DNA of 64,000 nucleotides from Rhizobium leguminosarum bv. viciae USDA 2370 (GTDB lineage: Bacteria; Pseudomonadota; Alphaproteobacteria; Rhizobiales; Rhizobiaceae): contig NZ_MRDL01000003.1 of assembly GCF_002008365.1 (NCBI RefSeq), positions 144,895-208,894 on the forward strand, read 5' to 3'. This document shows, piece by piece, positions 60,530 through 64,000 of this stretch. The position numbers and the translations under genes were made by a program. The notes below the pieces were generated by a model. It worked only from the letters and a program-made list of their open reading frames with translations. It did not search any database and had not been told where the DNA came from. Positions within the stretch are counted from its first letter, which is position 1. Every line of letters begins with the position of its first letter.

Positions 60530-63500
60530 ATGTATCGCAACGCTCGTCGGTGGACCTCGCGCTCACTCCTAGTGGATTCGTTGATTCCCGGATGGCTGAC
60601 CATCGGCGGCAAGGGAAGGCCGCGCAAGCCTGCCGAAAGGCACGAGGACAGTGCTCAACTTGCGGCATCCGTGCAGACCGCGGATGGAAACAAGTACGGT
60701 ACCCTTGTCGACAATCCGCCCAACAAGGCGGCGCTCAACGAACATGACGCTGAACATAGAGTGGGCGTGATCGGTGAACCAGACGCTCGGGCCGATATCA
60801 CCCGCGTATCGCTGCACTTGCCCGACGCTTCCGCAACAAATCGCGAGACCGGGGTTCGAAGGCGCGACACTGCCGCGTCAGTGTTGCCCGCCCACACGCC
60901 TGGTTTGGCAGGTTTCGAGCGGAACGCGAACGGAGTTGCATTCGGGGCTCAATCATCCCTTTATCGCACCTACGCTGGAATGAGCTTCATAGGCGACGAT
61001 CCTCTCGCTGCGTATCTGCCGCAAAGCCCTGCAACGACAGTTTCGGGGCAGGGTTCTGCCGCGGTGACGGGCGAGCTTGCGCACTCAGGCAAGGTCGTCA
61101 TTCTAGAATCGAGCCCGTCAGCGCAGGCGACGACGCACCAGGCTGGCGCTAATTCGCTGGCATTTGGCATGCCCTTTGGTGTGTGCGGATGCGGCTACTT
61201 TACCTCCCCCACGCGGATTCTCGATTGGGCCCATGGCGGCGCCTTGCTTCAGCAAGATGGTCAGTTGCCGGGAACAAGGCTGACCGAAGGGCCGGACTAT
61301 GTGGAGACGATCAAGAAGGCCATCGGCGCCTCGGTCAGCGACCCGCTTCTCGATCGTAGCCTGTCTCCTCTCTCGGGCTGGCGCGGGTCCGCAACGTGGG
61401 CAGAATCAACGGCCCTGAGCGGATCGTTGCCCGGCGGCGGAGAGACCGGAAAGGGCACCACCACGAAGGGTGTCGGCACCCTTTCCGGCTCGGTGACGAC
61501 GCCGCCTCAACCTTCTGCGCAGCGCTCGTTGACGACGCAAAATCTGGCGGCCGCTGCGGCGGCGGCCAGCAACGCGATCGTGCTGGAAAACCAGAAGCAG
61601 GGCAATCCGGAGAGCGAGTGGGGCATCGACGGTGCGGGCAGCACCAACATCGAAGGGTTTGCGACCGACATCAGCGTCGACAACGGCAAGACGGTCAGCT
61701 TCAAGATCAATACCAATTCCACCAACTACCGGATCGACATCTATCGGCTCGGCTATTATGGCGGCATGGGCGCCCGCAAGGTCGCGACCATGCAGCATAC
61801 CGGGTTGCAGACGCAGCCCAACCCGTTGCGTAATGCCACAACCGGCACGGTCGATGCCGGCAATTGGGCAGTCTCGGCGTCGTGGACGGTGCCTGATGAT
61901 GCCGTCTCGGGCGTCTACATCGCCAAGCTCGTGCGTCAGGATGGCACCTCTGGCGAAAATCAGATCCCGTTCATCGTGCGCGACGACGCCAGCCAAAGCG
62001 ACATCGTGTTCCAGACGGCAGACGAGACCTGGCAAGCTTACAACGGCTGGGGTGGCGCAAACCTCTATGGAGGCAACGGGCCGGCGACGGGGCAGGGTGC
62101 TGGCCGCGCCTATGCGGTCAGCTACAACAGACCGATTGCGACCCGCGGCGGGGTCGGCACCTATGCCGGGCCGCAGGACTATCTGTTCGGCGCCGAATAT
62201 GCAGGCATCTACTGGCTGGAACAGAACGGCTATGATGTTTCCTACATGTCGGGTGTCGACGCCGACCGCTACGGCAGCCTGTTGCTCAATCACAAGACCT
62301 ATATCGATGCCGGGCACGACGAATACTGGTCCGGTCAACAGCGAACCAATGTGGAAGCCGCGCGCGATGCCGGGGTCAACCTCATGTTCTGGAGCGGTAA
62401 CGAGGTCTATTGGCGTACCCGTTGGGGCAATGCCTATAGCGCCGACGGAACGCCTTATCGCACCCTGATCACCTACAAGGAGACCTGGGCCAACAGCGGC
62501 ATTGATCCTTCCAGTGAATGGACCGGCACCTTCCGCGATCCACGCTTCAGCCCGCCTGCCATCGGCGGCGGAAACCCGGAAAACTCACTGACCGGACAGT
62601 TGTTCAAGGTCGACGATGTCGGCAGCAATCTCGCCGCGATCACGGTCGGATATGACGACGCCAATCTGCGCTTCTGGCGCAATACGAGCGTTGCCAATCT
62701 TCAGCCTGGCCAGACGGCAACGCTCACCAAGAACTATCTTGGTTACGAATGGGACGAAGCGACTGACAACGGCTTCGATCCGGCTGGTCTCGTCAAGCTG
62801 TCATCGACGACGCTTCCGGTCAGCACCTACTTGCTCGACTACGGAAACACGACAGGCAATGCGACCGCGACCCACAATCTGACGCTCTATCGGGCGCCGA
62901 GCGGCGCGCTGGTGTTCGGCGCCGGTACGGTCTATTGGACATGGGGCCTGAGCAACAATCACGATAACGAGGCGACTGCGACCGATCCTCGCGTGCAGCA
63001 GGCAATGGTCAATCTGCTTGCCGACATGGGCATTCAGCCGGGGACACTGCAATCCGGGCTTACTGCCGGGACTGCTTCGTCAGACCATACTGCACCGATC
63101 TCGGTCATCACGGTACCCGCCACGGCGACCGTTGGATCCACAGTGACGATTACTGGCACCGCTACCGATACGGGAGGCGGAGTCATCGCCGCGGTCGAGG
63201 TTTCCACGGACAACGGGGCGAGCTGGCATCCGGCGACGGGCGATGAGAATTGGACTTATACCTGGTCGCCGCAGACCGCGGGGACCTACACCATCCGGTC
63301 CCGCGCAGTCGACGATAACGTCAACCTGGAAACACCCTCGGCGGGGCGAACGGTCACCGTCAGCGGGCCGAGTTACACCTCTCTCTTCGGTTCGGCGACG
63401 CCAGCGGTCGTCAACACCAACGACACCTCAGCCGTTGAACTCGGCGTCAAATTCCAGACTTCCGTGGCAGGCACGGTCACCGGCATTCGTTTCTACAAGG

Positions 63501-64000
63501 GCAACCTCGATACGGGCACGCATACGGGTTCTTTATGGTCGAGCACCGGCACGCAGCTTGCCACCCTCACCTTCACGAACGAGACTGCCAGCGGCTGGCA
63601 GACTGCATATTTCACCAGCCCGGTGTCGCTTACGGCCGGACAGACATACACGGCATCTTACCATACGAATGTCGGCCACTATTCATCGACCACCGGCTAC
63701 TTCACCTCAAACGTAACCAGCGGTCCGCTCACGGCGCCGGCCAGCGGTAACGGCGTCTACCGCTATGCCAGCAACAGCCTCTTCCCAACGAGCACATACC
63801 AGTCGACGAACTATTGGGTCGATGTGATGTTTACCACGCCGAGCTCGAACACGACGCCGACGGCGGTTGCCGATGCGGGTGATGCGACCGAGAAGGGCGG
63901 GGTCGCCAATGGTTCGGGTGGCGTGGTTGCGAGCGGCAACGTGCTGACCAACGACACCGATGCGGATGCCGGTGACACCAAGACGGTGACGGCGATCCGC
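60530..64000 (+). CDS. Giant modular protein with dimethylformamidase-like, Ig-like, DUF4082 and VCBS regions (3' end beyond window)
   Basis: An open frame of 1157 codons running off the window. ATG 60530 has GGGAGGTG upstream; there is no signal peptide, as is common for type I-secreted proteins. Residues 1-345 are low-complexity and unassigned. About 350-830 resembles the C-terminal domain of the N,N-dimethylformamidase large subunit: YRIDIYRLGYYGGMGARKVA, DIVFQTADETWQAYNGWGG, KTYIDAGHDEYWSGQQRTN and NLMFWSGNEVYWRTRWGN. About 850-940 is Ig-like (VSTDNGASWHPATGDENWTY); about 945-1105 looks like DUF4082 (GVKFQTSVAGTVTGIRFYKG); from about 1107 VCBS/cadherin-like repeats begin (ASGNVLTNDTDADAGDTKTV). 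Probably a large secreted or surface protein; enzymatic activity is unproven. Confidence 0.85.
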   Translation, partial: MYRNARRWTSRSLLVDSLIPGWLTIGGKGRPRKPAERHEDSAQLAASVQTADGNKYGTLVDNPPNKAALNEHDAEHRVGVIGEPDARADITRVSLHLPDASATNRETGVRRRDTAASVLPAHTPGLAGFERNANGVAFGAQSSLYRTYAGMSFIGDDPLAAYLPQSPATTVSGQGSAAVTGELAHSGKVVILESSPSAQATTHQAGANSLAFGMPFGVCGCGYFTSPTRILDWAHGGALLQQDGQLPGTRLTEGPDYVETIKKAIGASVSDPLLDRSLSPLSGWRGSATWAESTALSGSLPGGGETGKGTTTKGVGTLSGSVTTPPQPSAQRSLTTQNLAAAAAAASNAIVLENQKQGNPESEWGIDGAGSTNIEGFATDISVDNGKTVSFKINTNSTNYRIDIYRLGYYGGMGARKVATMQHTGLQTQPNPLRNATTGTVDAGNWAVSASWTVPDDAVSGVYIAKLVRQDGTSGENQIPFIVRDDASQSDIVFQTADETWQAYNGWGGANLYGGNGPATGQGAGRAYAVSYNRPIATRGGVGTYAGPQDYLFGAEYAGIYWLEQNGYDVSYMSGVDADRYGSLLLNHKTYIDAGHDEYWSGQQRTNVEAARDAGVNLMFWSGNEVYWRTRWGNAYSADGTPYRTLITYKETWANSGIDPSSEWTGTFRDPRFSPPAIGGGNPENSLTGQLFKVDDVGSNLAAITVGYDDANLRFWRNTSVANLQPGQTATLTKNYLGYEWDEATDNGFDPAGLVKLSSTTLPVSTYLLDYGNTTGNATATHNLTLYRAPSGALVFGAGTVYWTWGLSNNHDNEATATDPRVQQAMVNLLADMGIQPGTLQSGLTAGTASSDHTAPISVITVPATATVGSTVTITGTATDTGGGVIAAVEVSTDNGASWHPATGDENWTYTWSPQTAGTYTIRSRAVDDNVNLETPSAGRTVTVSGPSYTSLFGSATPAVVNTNDTSAVELGVKFQTSVAGTVTGIRFYKGNLDTGTHTGSLWSSTGTQLATLTFTNETASGWQTAYFTSPVSLTAGQTYTASYHTNVGHYSSTTGYFTSNVTSGPLTAPASGNGVYRYASNSLFPTSTYQSTNYWVDVMFTTPSSNTTPTAVADAGDATEKGGVANGSGGVVASGNVLTNDTDADAGDTKTVTAIR

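Overview
The window looks like part of a large secondary replicon (plasmid) of a Rhizobiaceae alphaproteobacterium, most likely Rhizobium sensu lato. The main evidence is a complete repABC replication/partition operon read on the minus strand (repA 8917 to repC 5170). Small families common in rhizobia and their relatives support this (DUF2277, WGR domain, a DUF736 remnant, an RHE_PE00001/DUF1612-like fragment). So does the high-GC, tightly coupled gene layout with many ATGA/TGATG overlaps. No rRNA, tRNA, CRISPR array or intact insertion sequence was seen.

Layout. (1) 1-2.7 kb: a plasmid-type edge with a truncated DUF1612-like gene, a serine recombinase and a heavily broken fic gene. (2) 2.8-10 kb: a DUF2277 gene, then a centromere-like region with imperfect ~365-bp tandem units, each carrying a GGTAACAGCTGTTACC-type palindrome. 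Next come repC, a ctRNA locus with its own promoter and terminator, repB, repA and a small WGR protein. (3) 10.1-17.5 kb: a DUF736 remnant; a fucU-type mutarotase gene divergent from a LacI regulator that leads a CUT2 sugar ABC operon (ATPase, permease, binding protein); then a stand-alone otsA trehalose-6-phosphate synthase. (4) 17.7-31 kb: an orphan sulfonate-type binding protein and a LysR regulator divergent from an eight-gene aromatic catabolic operon. That operon holds an intradiol dioxygenase, maleylacetate reductase, a five-gene branched-chain-type ABC importer, an FAD phenol hydroxylase and a second intradiol dioxygenase. It is followed by a convergent ketoglutarate-semialdehyde-type dehydrogenase. 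(5) 31.7-60 kb: a large polysaccharide gene cluster in several transcription units. (6) 60.5 kb to the window end: the first 1157 codons of a very large modular, probably secreted protein.

How the parts work together. RepA/RepB should segregate the plasmid through the palindromes downstream of repC, while RepC initiates replication and the ctRNA limits RepC. The catabolic operon reads as: uptake by the ABC importer, ring hydroxylation by the flavoprotein, ring cleavage of a hydroxyquinol-type trihydroxybenzene to maleylacetate, and reduction to beta-ketoadipate. The polysaccharide cluster has precursor enzymes for GDP-fucose (gmd, fcl), UDP-xylose (UDP-glucuronate decarboxylase) and an amino/acylamino sugar (oxidoreductase, aminotransferases, acetyltransferases, epimerase). 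It also has an initiating polyprenyl-phosphate sugar transferase, five further glycosyltransferases plus a WecG/TagA-type enzyme, a Wzx-type flippase, a Wzy/ExoQ-type polymerase, an ExoP/Wzc-type co-polymerase, an ExoF/Wza-type export protein and a beta-helix protein. Together these would make and export one repeat-unit heteropolysaccharide by a Wzx/Wzy route. A LuxR-type regulator with an aberrant receiver sits in the middle of the cluster.

All assignments come from reading sequence and motifs; no database search was run.
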